Origin: Rhodopseudomonas rhenobacensis
GTDB lineage: Bacteria; Pseudomonadota; Alphaproteobacteria; Rhizobiales; Xanthobacteraceae
NCBI RefSeq assembly: GCF_014203125.1
Contig: NZ_JACHIH010000037.1
Coordinates: 1-47,887 of the forward strand
Length of the DNA stretch: 47,887 bases
Direction of reading: 5' to 3'
Shown here: positions 16,863 through 25,435 of the stretch, piece by piece
Layout: each line of letters begins with the position of its first letter
Numbering within the stretch: the first letter of the stretch is position 1
Made by a program: the position numbers and the translations under genes
The notes under the pieces: generated by a model
Databases searched by the model: none
Told to the model about the DNA's origin: nothing
Seen by the model: the letters and a program-made list of their open reading frames with translations, nothing else

Positions 16863-19544
16863 CTAGCCCATCGCCTCGCGCACCAGATCCTCGGCGGCTT
16901 CGGCCAGCAATTCGTCGGAGGCCTCGCCGTACACCGCTTCGCGGCCGATTTCCAGCATCACCGGCACCGCCAGCGGCGACACCCGGTCGAGTTCCTTGTG
17001 GACGATGCGGCCCTTGATTCGCTTGAGCATATCACTGAGCCGGCGGATATCGAGCAGGCCGGTCGCCGCATCGGCGCGCGCCGCGCGTAAGAGCAGATGA
17101 TCCGGCTGATGCTTGCGCAGCACGTCGTAGACCAGATCGGTGGAGAACAGCACCTGCCGCTTGCTCTTTTCCTCGCCGGTGAAGCGCCGCGGGATCAGCC
17201 CGGAGATCACCGCGCAGGTCCGGAACGTGCGTTTCATCAAAGCAGATTCCGCCAGCCAGGCTTCGAGGTCGTCGCCCAGCATGTCGGGATCGAACAGCGC
17301 GTCGAGATCGAGTTGGCCGCGTCGCACCATCTGCGACAGGTCGCCGAGGCACCACACCGCCAGCGCGTATTCATTGGCGACGAAGCCGAGCGGTTTCGCG
17401 CGACTGCGTTCCAAGCGGCGGGTCAGCAACATCCCGAGCGTCTGATGCGCCAGCCGGCCCTCGAACGGGTAGCAGACCAGATAATGCTTGCCCGCGCGCG
17501 GAAAGGTCTCCACCACCAGCTCACTGACGCCGGGTACCAGCGACAACCCGGCCTGCAGCGACAGCCAGTCGTGCACCTGATCGGGCAGGCCGCTCCAGGC
17601 GCGCTTGTCGGCGAGCAGCTTGCGCACGCGTTCAGCCAGATAGGTCGAGAGCGGAAACTTGCCGCCCATGTAGGACGGCACGCGGGCGTCCTTGTCGTGC
17701 GCGCGGGAGACGTAGGCCACGTCCTCGACCAGCGACTCGTAGCGCACCACCTCGCCGCCGAACACGAAGGTGTCGCCGATCAGCAATTGCTCGATGAAAT
17801 ATTCCTCGATCTGGCCGAGCATCCGTCCGCCGCGGCCGAGCGCGCCGGTGTGGCCGCCGCCGCCGCGCGACGAGCGCACCAGCTTCACCTTCAGCATGGT
17901 GTCCTCGACGATGGTGCCGACGTTGAGGCGATACATCTGCCGCACCCGCGGATTGGTGACGCGCCAGCGGCCCTCTTTGTCCTGCTTGATGCGGGCGAAG
18001 CGCTCGTAGATCTTCAGCGCATAGCCGCCGGTTGCTACGAAATCGATGGTGTCGTCGAAATCGGCGCGGGCGAGCTCGGCATAGGGCGCGGCGCTGCGCA
18101 CTTCTTCGTACAGCTCGTCGGCGAGGAACGGCTCGCCGCAGGCGCAGCCCAAGAGGTGCTGCGCCAGCACGTCGAGCGCGCCTAAGCGCAGCGGCGGGGT
18201 GTCCTGCGCGTTCTCGGCGACCGCGTCGATCGCCACCCGGCATTCCAGCACTTCGAAGCGATTGGCCGGCACCAGCACCGCGCGCGAGGCTTCGTTGAGG
18301 CGGTGATTGGCGCGGCCGATCCGCTGCATCAGCCGTGACGAACCCTTCGGCGCGCCGACATTGATCACCAGATCGACGTCGCCCCAGTCGACCCCGAGAT
18401 CGAGCGACGAGGTGCAGACCACGCCGCGTAGTTTGCCGGCGGACATCGCGTCCTCGACCTTGCGGCGCTGCGCGACGTCGAGCGAGCCGTGATGCAGCGC
18501 GATCGCCAGATTGTCGTCGTTCATGCGCCAGAGTTCCTGGAACAGCATCTCGGCCTGGCTGCGGGTGTTGACGAACACCAGCGTGGTGGTGTTGCGCCCG
18601 ATCAGATCGTAGATCTCAGCCAGCGCGTGGCGCGCCGAATGCCCGGCCCATGGCAGCCGCTCCTTGGTGTCGAGCATCTCGACGATCGGCTGCGCCGCGC
18701 CGCCGGCGATCACGATGTCGGCGGCGGCGGTTTCGCCGGGCGGCTGCGGCACCAGGAAGCGGGCGAGCTGGTCCGGCTCGGCCACCGTCGCCGACAGCCC
18801 GATGGCGCGCAGCTGCGGCGCGATCCGCCACAGCCGGGCGAGGCCGAGCGATAAGAGATCGCCGCGCTTCGAGGTCACCAGCGCGTGCAATTCGTCGAGC
18901 ACGATGCGCTGCAGTGCGCCGAACAGGAACGGCGCGTCGTCCGAGGCGAGCAGCAGCGCCAGCTGCTCCGGCGTGGTCAACAGAATGTCCGGCGGATATT
19001 TGCGCTGCCTGGCGCGCCGCGACACCGGGGTGTCGCCGGTGCGGGTCTCGACCTTGATCGGCAGCCCCATCTGGGCGATCGGCGCTTCCAGGTTGCGGGC
19101 GATGTCGACCGCCAGCGCCTTCAACGGCGAGATGTAGAGGGTGTGCAGGCCGTTGCTTCCCTCGCCCCGCGCGTTCTTCCCCTCGCCCCGCTTGCGGGGA
19201 GAGGGTGGCGTCGCAAGCGCAGCTTGCGGCGCCGGGTGAGGGGGCGTCTCGTCACGTTGAGACGCCCCCTCACCCGGATGACCCGCTTCGCGCGTCATCC
19301 GACCTCTCCCCGCAAGCGGGGAGAGGTGAGGAGAAGGGCCGCTCAATTCCACCAGGGTCGGCAAAAACCCCGCCAGCGTCTTGCCGGCGCCGGTCGGCGC
19401 GATCAGCAGGGCGGAGCGCTTCGCGCGGGCCTTCTCGAGCAGCTCCAGCTGATGCGGCCGCGGCGACCAGCCGCGCGCTGCGAACCAGCGCTCAAATCGC
19501 TCGGGCAGCGAATCCGGGGAAACGGGGGCATCGGGCGGCACCAC
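16863..19544 (-). CDS. Ligase-associated DNA damage response DEXH-box helicase (Lhr-like)
   Basis: This 893-aa superfamily-2 helicase has Walker A APTGAGKT (49-56), Walker B VLDELHAL and motif III GLSATVAEPDQ. Motifs IV-VI include TSSLDLGVDWGDVDLV and MQRIGRANHR. The usual Lhr winged-helix and DUF C-terminal regions follow. In this family it works with PdeM, the exonuclease and the ATP-dependent ligase in DNA damage response. Residues about 70-130 (bases 19155-19338) are not family sequence; they are an in-frame pair of REP elements lying between motifs I and Ia, exactly where LVELSG should continue to GLHTLYISPLKAL. Removing them restores the normal length. The start is one of two adjacent GTGs (19544 or 19541) without a clear ribosome site. 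Confidence 0.92.
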   Translation of the reverse strand: MVPPDAPVSPDSLPERFERWFAARGWSPRPHQLELLEKARAKRSALLIAPTGAGKTLAGFLPTLVELSGPSPHLSPLAGRGRMTREAGHPGEGASQRDETPPHPAPQAALATPPSPRKRGEGKNARGEGSNGLHTLYISPLKALAVDIARNLEAPIAQMGLPIKVETRTGDTPVSRRARQRKYPPDILLTTPEQLALLLASDDAPFLFGALQRIVLDELHALVTSKRGDLLSLGLARLWRIAPQLRAIGLSATVAEPDQLARFLVPQPPGETAAADIVIAGGAAQPIVEMLDTKERLPWAGHSARHALAEIYDLIGRNTTTLVFVNTRSQAEMLFQELWRMNDDNLAIALHHGSLDVAQRRKVEDAMSAGKLRGVVCTSSLDLGVDWGDVDLVINVGAPKGSSRLMQRIGRANHRLNEASRAVLVPANRFEVLECRVAIDAVAENAQDTPPLRLGALDVLAQHLLGCACGEPFLADELYEEVRSAAPYAELARADFDDTIDFVATGGYALKIYERFARIKQDKEGRWRVTNPRVRQMYRLNVGTIVEDTMLKVKLVRSSRGGGGHTGALGRGGRMLGQIEEYFIEQLLIGDTFVFGGEVVRYESLVEDVAYVSRAHDKDARVPSYMGGKFPLSTYLAERVRKLLADKRAWSGLPDQVHDWLSLQAGLSLVPGVSELVVETFPRAGKHYLVCYPFEGRLAHQTLGMLLTRRLERSRAKPLGFVANEYALAVWCLGDLSQMVRRGQLDLDALFDPDMLGDDLEAWLAESALMKRTFRTCAVISGLIPRRFTGEEKSKRQVLFSTDLVYDVLRKHQPDHLLLRAARADAATGLLDIRRLSDMLKRIKGRIVHKELDRVSPLAVPVMLEIGREAVYGEASDELLAEAAEDLVREAMG
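19155..19338. repeat. REP pair inserted in frame inside the helicase gene
   Basis: Two facing REP copies (cores CTCGCCCCGCTTGCGGGGAGAG and CCTCTCCCC...GGGGAGAGG) flank a central inverted GGGGGCGTCTC/GAGACGCCCCC. The whole unit is open in the helicase frame and would encode low-complexity Pro/Gly/Arg sequence such as PHLSPLAGRGR and PPSPRKRGEG. Confidence 0.88.
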
Positions 19545-19832
19545 GCGAAGCTAGGCATTCGCATCGGCCAGGTCGAGGGCCGCCGAAGGCCGCCGCGCTG
19601 CGCGGTCGGAAACGGTTGAGCTTGTTGCGCAATTCGCGGCCTGCGGGAACCGATCCGCTTGAATTTGCGACGGAAAACGCCGCCGCCAGCCCTCTGCAAG
19701 GCCGCCCGGCACCCCGATTCCACGCGCCTGATCAGTCCCTTATGTCGGATTCCCGAGCGGTGTGGCTGCGCGGGCACAGACAGCGCCGGGGCGCTCGGCT
19801 AGGGTTCGGGTTCAATTCAATTGGGGTGGACC

Positions 19833-21176
19833 ATGAAACGTATTCTCGCTGGCGTCGCGCTTATCGGAACGGCCGTGAGCGCCCAGGCAGCCGACCTGGC
19901 CACCAAGGCCCCGTATTACAAGGCGCCGATCGTCCAGGTGTACGACTGGACCGGCTTCTACGTCGGCGTCAACGCCGGCGTTGGGCTCGGCCGCGACCGC
20001 GCCATCCATGACATCGCGCCCGGCTTGACCAATACCTCCTACCTGCAGCCGTTCGGCGCGCTCGGCGGCGGCCAGATCGGCTACAACTACCAGACCAATT
20101 CGCTGTTCGGACCGCTGGTGATCGGCCTCGAAGGCGACTTCCAGGGCGCCGACCTCAGCGACAATCGCACCTCGGTGCTTGGTGGCGCGGTGAGCTACAG
20201 CCAGAAGCTGGATTGGTTCGCCACCGCCCGCGGCCGCATCGGTATCGCCCGCGGTCCGGTGCTGAACTACTTCACCGGCGGCTTCGCGGCCGGCGACGTC
20301 CGCACCACCGTGACCGAGGGCTTCACGGCGTTCGACAGCGGCAAGCGCACGCTGACCGGCTGGACCATCGGCAGCGGCGTTGAAGCGGCGCTGGGCGGCA
20401 ACTGGACCGGCAAGATCGAATATCTCTACCTCGATCTCGGCAACAAGACCGACAGCTTCCTCGGCCAGACCCTGCAGACCAACGTGCGGGAGAACATCTT
20501 CCGCGTCGGCCTGAACTATCGCATCGGCGGCAACGGCCTGTACGCGCCGGCACCGGTCGCGAACTGGACCGGCTTCTATCTCGGCGGCAATTTCGGCAGC
20601 GCCTCCGCGCGCAACCGCAGCACCGCAGGCGTCGGCCCCTTCAGCGAACAGTTCAATCTCGCCCTCGACGGCTTCGTCGGCGGTGGTCAGGTCGGCTACA
20701 ACTGGCAGGCCTCGAACTGGGTGTACGGCCTGGAGGCCGACTTCCAGGGTTCGACCCAGCGCGACAACGACACCGCGGTGTTCGGTGGCTTGGTTGCCTA
20801 CGACGCCAAGCTGCCCTGGTTCGGCACCGTGCGCGGCCGGCTCGGCTACTCGGTCGGCTCGACCCTGTTCTACGGCACCGGCGGCTACGCCTACGGCAAC
20901 GTGAAGACCACCATCGTGTCGCCGTTCGGCAGCGAATCGATCTCGAAGACCGCGAGCGGCTGGACCGCCGGCGCCGGCATCGAAACCCCGTTCACGCTGC
21001 TCGGCCTGGTCGGTCCGAACTGGACCTCGAAGACCGAATATCTCTACCTCGACCTCGGCTCGACCAGCAGCGACTTCGCGGCCGGTACGTTCCCCAACAC
21101 CACCAAGGTCACCGAGCACATCTTCCGCACCGGCATCAACTATCACTTCAATTCGCCGGTGGTCGCCAAGTACTGA
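19833..21176 (+). CDS. Outer-membrane protein with two tandem beta-barrel domains
   Basis: This 447-aa protein begins with a signal peptide (MKRILAGVALIGTAVSAQA). Two homologous halves follow, each like a small Omp25/Omp31-type outer-membrane beta-barrel. The first starts DWTGFYVGVNAGVGLG (near 37) and the second NWTGFYLGGNFGSAS (near 247). Both contain a GGGQ[IV]GYN segment, a GLE[GA]DFQG segment, a G[RW]xxVGSG/AGAGIE-like segment and a KxEYLYLDLG segment. The second ends in the aromatic-rich NYHF typical of barrel ends; the extreme C-terminus is VAKY. The ATG at 19833 has GGTGGA upstream. It interrupts the ligase-associated gene set. Bases 19545-19832 upstream hold no recognised gene and probably carry two divergent promoters. 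Confidence 0.88.
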   Translation: MKRILAGVALIGTAVSAQAADLATKAPYYKAPIVQVYDWTGFYVGVNAGVGLGRDRAIHDIAPGLTNTSYLQPFGALGGGQIGYNYQTNSLFGPLVIGLEGDFQGADLSDNRTSVLGGAVSYSQKLDWFATARGRIGIARGPVLNYFTGGFAAGDVRTTVTEGFTAFDSGKRTLTGWTIGSGVEAALGGNWTGKIEYLYLDLGNKTDSFLGQTLQTNVRENIFRVGLNYRIGGNGLYAPAPVANWTGFYLGGNFGSASARNRSTAGVGPFSEQFNLALDGFVGGGQVGYNWQASNWVYGLEADFQGSTQRDNDTAVFGGLVAYDAKLPWFGTVRGRLGYSVGSTLFYGTGGYAYGNVKTTIVSPFGSESISKTASGWTAGAGIETPFTLLGLVGPNWTSKTEYLYLDLGSTSSDFAAGTFPNTTKVTEHIFRTGINYHFNSPVVAKY

Positions 21177-21234
21177 GCGACAGGTACTAATCGCCAAGTA
21201 CTGATCGGCAATGCTGATCGCCAAGTACTGATCG
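21162..21234 (+). repeat. Short direct repeats spanning the barrel gene's stop codon
   Basis: TCGCCAAGTACTGA, the last codons and stop of the outer-membrane gene, recurs at 21191-21204 and 21217-21230, with shorter partial copies between (CAGGTACTAA, CAATGCTGATCG). Each full copy would again encode AKY plus a stop. Confidence 0.8.
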
Positions 21235-21253
21235 CAGCGACCAACTGATCTGC

Positions 21254-21282
21254 AAAACCCCGGCCTCGCGGCCGGGGTTTTT
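21254..21282 (+). terminator. Rho-independent terminator after the barrel gene
   Basis: A GC-rich stem AACCCCGGCC-TCGC-GGCCGGGGTT is followed by five T residues, with an A-run before it. It lies about 80 bases after the stop codon on the same strand and is the clearest intrinsic terminator in this part of the window. Confidence 0.92.
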
Positions 21283-21357
21283 GTTTGCGCCGCGCTCGTC
21301 GGCGGCGGCGCGCGCGCATTTTCGTTTGCGATGAAAGCATCCAAGCCAAATACAGTC

Positions 21358-21544
21358 GTCATTCCGGGGCGCGAGGCCTTTAGAGCACTTTCAGTTGGGA
21401 TTGAAGCACCCAACACAAATGCTGTCGTCATTCCGGATTGCGAGTTCGTTAGAACGAGCAAGTCCGGAATCCAGTATTCCAGGGCGGTGAGCACTGGCTC
21501 CCGGGCTCACGCGCAGCTTCGCTGCTCGTGTCCCGGGATGACGG
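21358..21544. repeat. Composite palindromic repeat (GTCATTCCGG family)
   Basis: Two GTCATTCCGG starts (21358 and about 21428), internal inverted segments (CCGGGCTCACGCG...CGTGTCCCGG) and an ending CCCGGGATGACGG form an imperfect palindrome. A shorter member is at 33306-33427. The 408-bp gap 21177-21584 holds only the direct repeats, the terminator and this element. Confidence 0.8.
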
Positions 21545-21584
21545 GCTGAGACTCTTCAAGCTCCTCACGCGTATTCGAAAGTCT

Positions 21585-22511
21585 CTATTGTTTCGCCGCG
21601 ACGATCACCAGCCCCGGCACCGGCGCCCCGGCTTCGCTGCGCGCCGACGCCCGCTCCAGCTGCTTCACGACCAAGCCCGCGGCTTCGATCGCCGCGTGCA
21701 GCGTCCCGGCGGCGTGGGCGTAGCGCAGGCCGGCGCCGAGCACGACGCCGTCGCCGTCATGGGTCTCGGCGGTCAGCGCCAACAATCCGCCCGGTGCCAG
21801 CACGCGAAATACTTCGGCCAATAGCGGCGCGACGTCGTGCAGGTAGATCACCACGTCGGCGGCGAGGATCAGATCGGCGCTGCCGGCCCGCTGCCGCCGC
21901 AGCGCGTCGACGATCTCCGCCACCTCGAGCGCGGCGTAGAGCCCGGTGGCGCGCGCCCGCTCGATCATGCCCGGCGACAGATCGAAGCCGATGATGGCGT
22001 CGGTCTGCGTGGCGAAGGCACGCGCCGCGAGCCCGGTGCCGCAACCGAGATCGATGGCGCGGCGGAAATAGGCGGGCCGGCGCGTCGCGGCGCGGGTCGC
22101 CAGCACCGCCTTGAGCAACAGTGACGGGCCGCGATAGCCGAGTTCCTCGACCAGCGCCGCTTCGAAGCGTGGCGCGTATTGATCGAACAGCGTGCGCAGA
22201 TAGGTGGTCGGCATCGGCGCAGGCGCGGCGGCGCCGAGCCGGATCAGCCGCAGCCCGGCGCCGTGACGGTCGGCCGGGTCGCAGTCTTGCGCTTGGCGGA
22301 ACGCCGCGATCGCGCCATCGCGGTCGCCGAGCCGTTCGCGGACCTCGCCCAACGTGAACCACGCGGTGATGAAGCGCGGCGCCAGATCGGTCGCCTGGAC
22401 GTAGAGGTGCTCGGCCGCCGCGAGCTCGCCGCGCAGCTCGAGATCGCGCGCGAAGTCGAACCGCCGGTCGGCGATCATGTCGCCCGATGAAATGAAGATC
22501 CGCGTCGGCAT
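21585..22511 (-). CDS. TPR-containing SAM-dependent methyltransferase
   Basis: This 308-aa protein has N-terminal TPR-like helices (about 15-90; for example AAAEHLYVQATDLAP and WFTLGEVRERLGDRDGAIAAFRQ). A class I methyltransferase domain follows, with motif I AIDLGCGTGLAARAF, motif II region IIGFDLSPGMIERA and motif IV ADLILAADVVIYL. It matches the group annotated as predicted TPR methyltransferases (COG4976), whose target is unknown. The ATG at 22511 gives the family-like start PTRIFISSGD; the ribosome site is weak. It diverges from the ligase-associated exonuclease with 57 bp between the starts and so probably shares a regulatory region with the repair genes. Confidence 0.87.
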   Translation of the reverse strand: MPTRIFISSGDMIADRRFDFARDLELRGELAAAEHLYVQATDLAPRFITAWFTLGEVRERLGDRDGAIAAFRQAQDCDPADRHGAGLRLIRLGAAAPAPMPTTYLRTLFDQYAPRFEAALVEELGYRGPSLLLKAVLATRAATRRPAYFRRAIDLGCGTGLAARAFATQTDAIIGFDLSPGMIERARATGLYAALEVAEIVDALRRQRAGSADLILAADVVIYLHDVAPLLAEVFRVLAPGGLLALTAETHDGDGVVLGAGLRYAHAAGTLHAAIEAAGLVVKQLERASARSEAGAPVPGLVIVAAKQ

Positions 22512-22568
22512 TGCAAGGAACCCATCTGCACGCCTCGAATGAGCCCGACGCCGGCCTATATAACTGGA

Positions 22569-23609
22569 ATGCGCCCACAAGACATCCTGCTGCCGGTCGC
22601 CGCCGGCCTGTGCTGCAAGCCCGGCGGTTTCCATATCGATCCGGTGCGGCCGGTCGAGCGCGCGGTGATCACCCATGGCCATTCCGATCATGCGCGGCCG
22701 GGCCACGGCGCGGTGCTGGCGACGCACGAAACCCTCGACATGATGCGGCTGCGCTACGGCGAGAACTTTGCCGGTTCCACGCAGGCCATCCGCTACGGCG
22801 AAGAGCTCAGGCTCGGCGACGTCACGGTGACATTCCATCCCGCCGGCCACGTGCTGGGCTCGGCGCAGATCGCGGTGAGTTGCGGCGGCACCTGCATCGT
22901 GGCGTCCGGCGACTACAAGGACGCTCATGATCCGACCTGCACGCCGTTCGAGCTGGTTCCCTGTGACGTGTTCATCACCGAGGCGACCTTCGGGCTGCCG
23001 GTGTTCCGCCATGGCGACGCCGCCGGCGAAGTCGACAAGCTGCTGGCCTCGGTGAAACTGTTTCCGGAGCGCGCGCATCTGGTCGGCGCCTATTCGCTCG
23101 GCAAGGCGCAGCGCCTGATCGCGCTGCTACGCGAAGTCGGCTATGACGCGCCGATCTATCTGCACGGCGCGATGGAGAAGATCACCAATTACTACGTCGG
23201 GCGCGGCGTGCCGCTTGGCGAGCTGCGCGCGGTGAAGGGCGTCAAGAAGGCCGATCTCGCCGGCACCATCACGCTGGCGCCGCCGTCCGCCACCTCGGAT
23301 ATCTGGACGCGGCGGTTTCCCGATCCGGTCACCGCCTTTGCGTCGGGCTGGATGAGGGTGAGGGCGCGCGCGCGGCAGCGCGGCGTCGAACTGCCGCTGG
23401 TGATTTCCGACCATGCCGACTGGGATGGCCTCACGAAGACGATCAAGGCCACCGGCGCCGGCGAGGTCTGGGTCACCCACGGGCAGGAAGACGCCTTGGT
23501 GCATTGGTGCACCGCGCAGGGGCTGCGGGCGCGGCCGCTTGATCTGGTGGGCTATGGCGACGAGGACGGCGATGCGGCGTTGGCGTCGAGCGAGGCCGCC
23601 GAGGCATGA
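22569..23609 (+). CDS. Ligase-associated DNA exonuclease (metallo-beta-lactamase/beta-CASP fold)
   Basis: This 346-aa protein carries the metallo-beta-lactamase motif THGHSDHARPGHG near the N-terminus, the second-metal histidine stretch FHPAGHVLGSAQ, SGDYK as the Asp motif and C-terminal beta-CASP motifs VISDHADWDGL and VTHGQ. It matches the exonuclease (SNM1/mRNA 3'-end-processing-factor-like) found in operon with an ATP-dependent ligase, Lhr helicase and PdeM. Its stop overlaps the ligase start by four bases (ATGA), so the two proteins are coupled. The start chosen (22569, MRPQDILLP) follows the usual family N-terminus; an ATG at 22539 in the same frame is possible. No repeat insertion is seen in this gene. 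Confidence 0.92.
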   Translation: MRPQDILLPVAAGLCCKPGGFHIDPVRPVERAVITHGHSDHARPGHGAVLATHETLDMMRLRYGENFAGSTQAIRYGEELRLGDVTVTFHPAGHVLGSAQIAVSCGGTCIVASGDYKDAHDPTCTPFELVPCDVFITEATFGLPVFRHGDAAGEVDKLLASVKLFPERAHLVGAYSLGKAQRLIALLREVGYDAPIYLHGAMEKITNYYVGRGVPLGELRAVKGVKKADLAGTITLAPPSATSDIWTRRFPDPVTAFASGWMRVRARARQRGVELPLVISDHADWDGLTKTIKATGAGEVWVTHGQEDALVHWCTAQGLRARPLDLVGYGDEDGDAALASSEAAEA

Positions 23610-25387
23610 ACCGCTTCGCCGAACTGCTCGACCGTCTGTCCTATGAGCCCGGCCGCAACAACAAGCTGCGGCTGATCACCAGCTATCTGCATCGCGCCGA
23701 GGATCCCGACCGCGGCTTCGCGCTGGCGGCGCTGACCGGCGCGCTGTCGTTCAAGCACGCCAAGCCGGGATTGATCCGCGAACTGATCGCCGCCCGCAGC
23801 GACCCGGTGCTGTTCGCATTGTCGTATGATTACGTCGGCGATCTGTCGGAAACGGTGGCGCTGATGTGGCCTTCGTCTTTACCTCTCCCCTCCGGGGAGA
23901 GGTCGACCGGCGTAGCGCAGCGAAGCCGGTCGGGTGAGGGGGACTTGCCAGATCGCACAGAGTTAACCCCCTCACCCGGCTCGCGCCTTGCGGCGCAAGC
24001 CGACCTCTCCCCGGAGGGGAGAGGTGAAGAACGCCGCCGCAACGACCCCACCCCAACCCTGACCGACGTCGTCACCACGCTCGCCACACTCGGCAAGGCC
24101 GAGCTGCCGGCACAGTTGGCGCGCTGGCTCGACGAGCTCGACGAGACCGGGCGCTGGGCGCTCTTGAAGCTCGTCACCGGCAGCCTGCGGATCGGCGTCT
24201 CGGCGCGGCTGGCGAAGACCGCGGCTGCGGCACTCGGCGACAAGGATCCGCACGACGTCGAGCTGATCTGGCCCGGCCTCGCGCCGCCCTATCTCGAACT
24301 ATTCGCCTGGCTGGAAGGCCGCGCCGACAAGCCGGTCAACCGCGATCCGGCGCCGTTCCGGCCGGTGATGCTGGCGCACGCCATCGCGGACGCCGACTTC
24401 GGCAATCTCGACGCCGCCGACTACATCGCCGAATGGAAATGGGACGGCATCCGGATTCAGGCGGTCAGCGGCGCCGACCAGCACGGCCAGATCGTCTCGC
24501 GGCTGTATTCGCGGACCGGCGAGGACATCACCAACAGCTTCCCGGATCTGCTGCCGTCGCTGCGGCGGCCGGGCGCGATCGACGGCGAGCTCTTAGTATT
24601 GCGCGAGGGCCGGGTGCAGACCTTCAACGTGCTGCAGCAGCGGCTCAACCGCAAGACCGTGACGTCAAAGCTCCTCAAGGAATATCCGATCCATCTGCGC
24701 GCCTACGACCTTTTGAGCGACGGCGAAAACGATCTGCGCACGCTGCCGTTCGAAGCGCGGCGCGGGAAACTCGAAGCCTTCATCGCAGAGCTTGACGATC
24801 CGCGCATCGACCTGTCGGCGACGATCCCGTTCGACGATTGGGAGAGGCTAAGCGCCGCGCGAAAAGATCCGGTCAGCGCCGGCGCCGGGCTTGACGCCGA
24901 CGCGGTCGAGGGCGTGATGTTGAAGCGCCGCGACGCGCTTTATCTGCCGGGCCGGCCGAAGGGCCAATGGTGGAAGTGGAAGCACGACCCGCACATCATC
25001 GACGCCGTGCTGATGTATGCGCAGCGCGGCCACGGCAAGCGCTCGTCGTTCTATTCCGACTACACCTTCGGGGTGTGGACGGACGGCGAGGGCGGCGACG
25101 TGCTGGTGCCGGTCGGCAAGGCGTATTTCGGCTTCACCGACGAAGAGCTGCTGCAGATCGACCGCTTCGTCCGCCGCAACACCGCGGAGAAATTCGGACC
25201 CGTCCGCCATGTGGTGCACGCGCCCGATCAGGGCCTGGTGCTGGAAGTGGCGTTCGAGGGCTTGGCGCGCTCGCCGCGGCACAAATCCGGCGTGGCGATG
25301 CGGTTTCCGCGGATCAGCCGGCTGCGCTGGGACAAGCCGCCGCGCGACGCTGACCGGCTGGAGACGCTGCAGCGGCTGCTGGATTGA
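23606..25387 (+). CDS. ATP-dependent DNA ligase of the ligase-associated DNA damage response system
   Basis: This 593-aa ligase is distinct from the NAD-dependent replicative LigA. It shows adenylation motif I EWKWDGIRIQ with nucleophile Lys278, motif Ia/III YSRTGEDITNSFPD, motif IV IDGELLV, motif V EGVMLKRRDALY and a C-terminal OB-fold ending in LLD. The N-terminal helical domain occupies about 1-88 and 150-260. Residues about 91-146 (bases 23876-24044) are an in-frame REP pair and not family sequence; it lies after SETVALMWP, a surface loop position in related ligases, and the sequence then resumes at PTLTDVVTTLATLGKAELP. It is translationally coupled to the exonuclease. The gene is open throughout, so the inserted protein is probably made. 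Confidence 0.93.
   Translation: MNRFAELLDRLSYEPGRNNKLRLITSYLHRAEDPDRGFALAALTGALSFKHAKPGLIRELIAARSDPVLFALSYDYVGDLSETVALMWPSSLPLPSGERSTGVAQRSRSGEGDLPDRTELTPSPGSRLAAQADLSPEGRGEERRRNDPTPTLTDVVTTLATLGKAELPAQLARWLDELDETGRWALLKLVTGSLRIGVSARLAKTAAAALGDKDPHDVELIWPGLAPPYLELFAWLEGRADKPVNRDPAPFRPVMLAHAIADADFGNLDAADYIAEWKWDGIRIQAVSGADQHGQIVSRLYSRTGEDITNSFPDLLPSLRRPGAIDGELLVLREGRVQTFNVLQQRLNRKTVTSKLLKEYPIHLRAYDLLSDGENDLRTLPFEARRGKLEAFIAELDDPRIDLSATIPFDDWERLSAARKDPVSAGAGLDADAVEGVMLKRRDALYLPGRPKGQWWKWKHDPHIIDAVLMYAQRGHGKRSSFYSDYTFGVWTDGEGGDVLVPVGKAYFGFTDEELLQIDRFVRRNTAEKFGPVRHVVHAPDQGLVLEVAFEGLARSPRHKSGVAMRFPRISRLRWDKPPRDADRLETLQRLLD
23881..24030. repeat. REP pair inserted in frame inside the ligase gene
   Basis: Facing cores CCTCTCCCCTCCGGGGAGAGG (left) and CCTCTCCCCGGAGGGGAGAGG (right) flank inverted arms GGTCGGGTGAGGGGG and CCCCCTCACCCGG. 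Bases 23881-24030 are read without a stop in the ligase frame. The arrangement is the same as in the helicase gene but the sub-type differs, so the two insertions are independent. Confidence 0.88.
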
Positions 25388-25435
25388 GCCGCGTCTTGAG
25401 TGGGTCGCGAACGCCAACGCGATTCGCGGCGCGTT

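Noticed and set aside
19155-19338. Frameshift or pseudogene in the helicase gene
   Set aside because: The frame stays open through the REP pair and all motifs on both sides are intact, so an in-frame insertion is the simpler reading.
21162-21234. CRISPR-like array
   Set aside because: The repeat units are short, touch each other and derive from the end of the coding sequence; there are no unique spacers and no cas genes.
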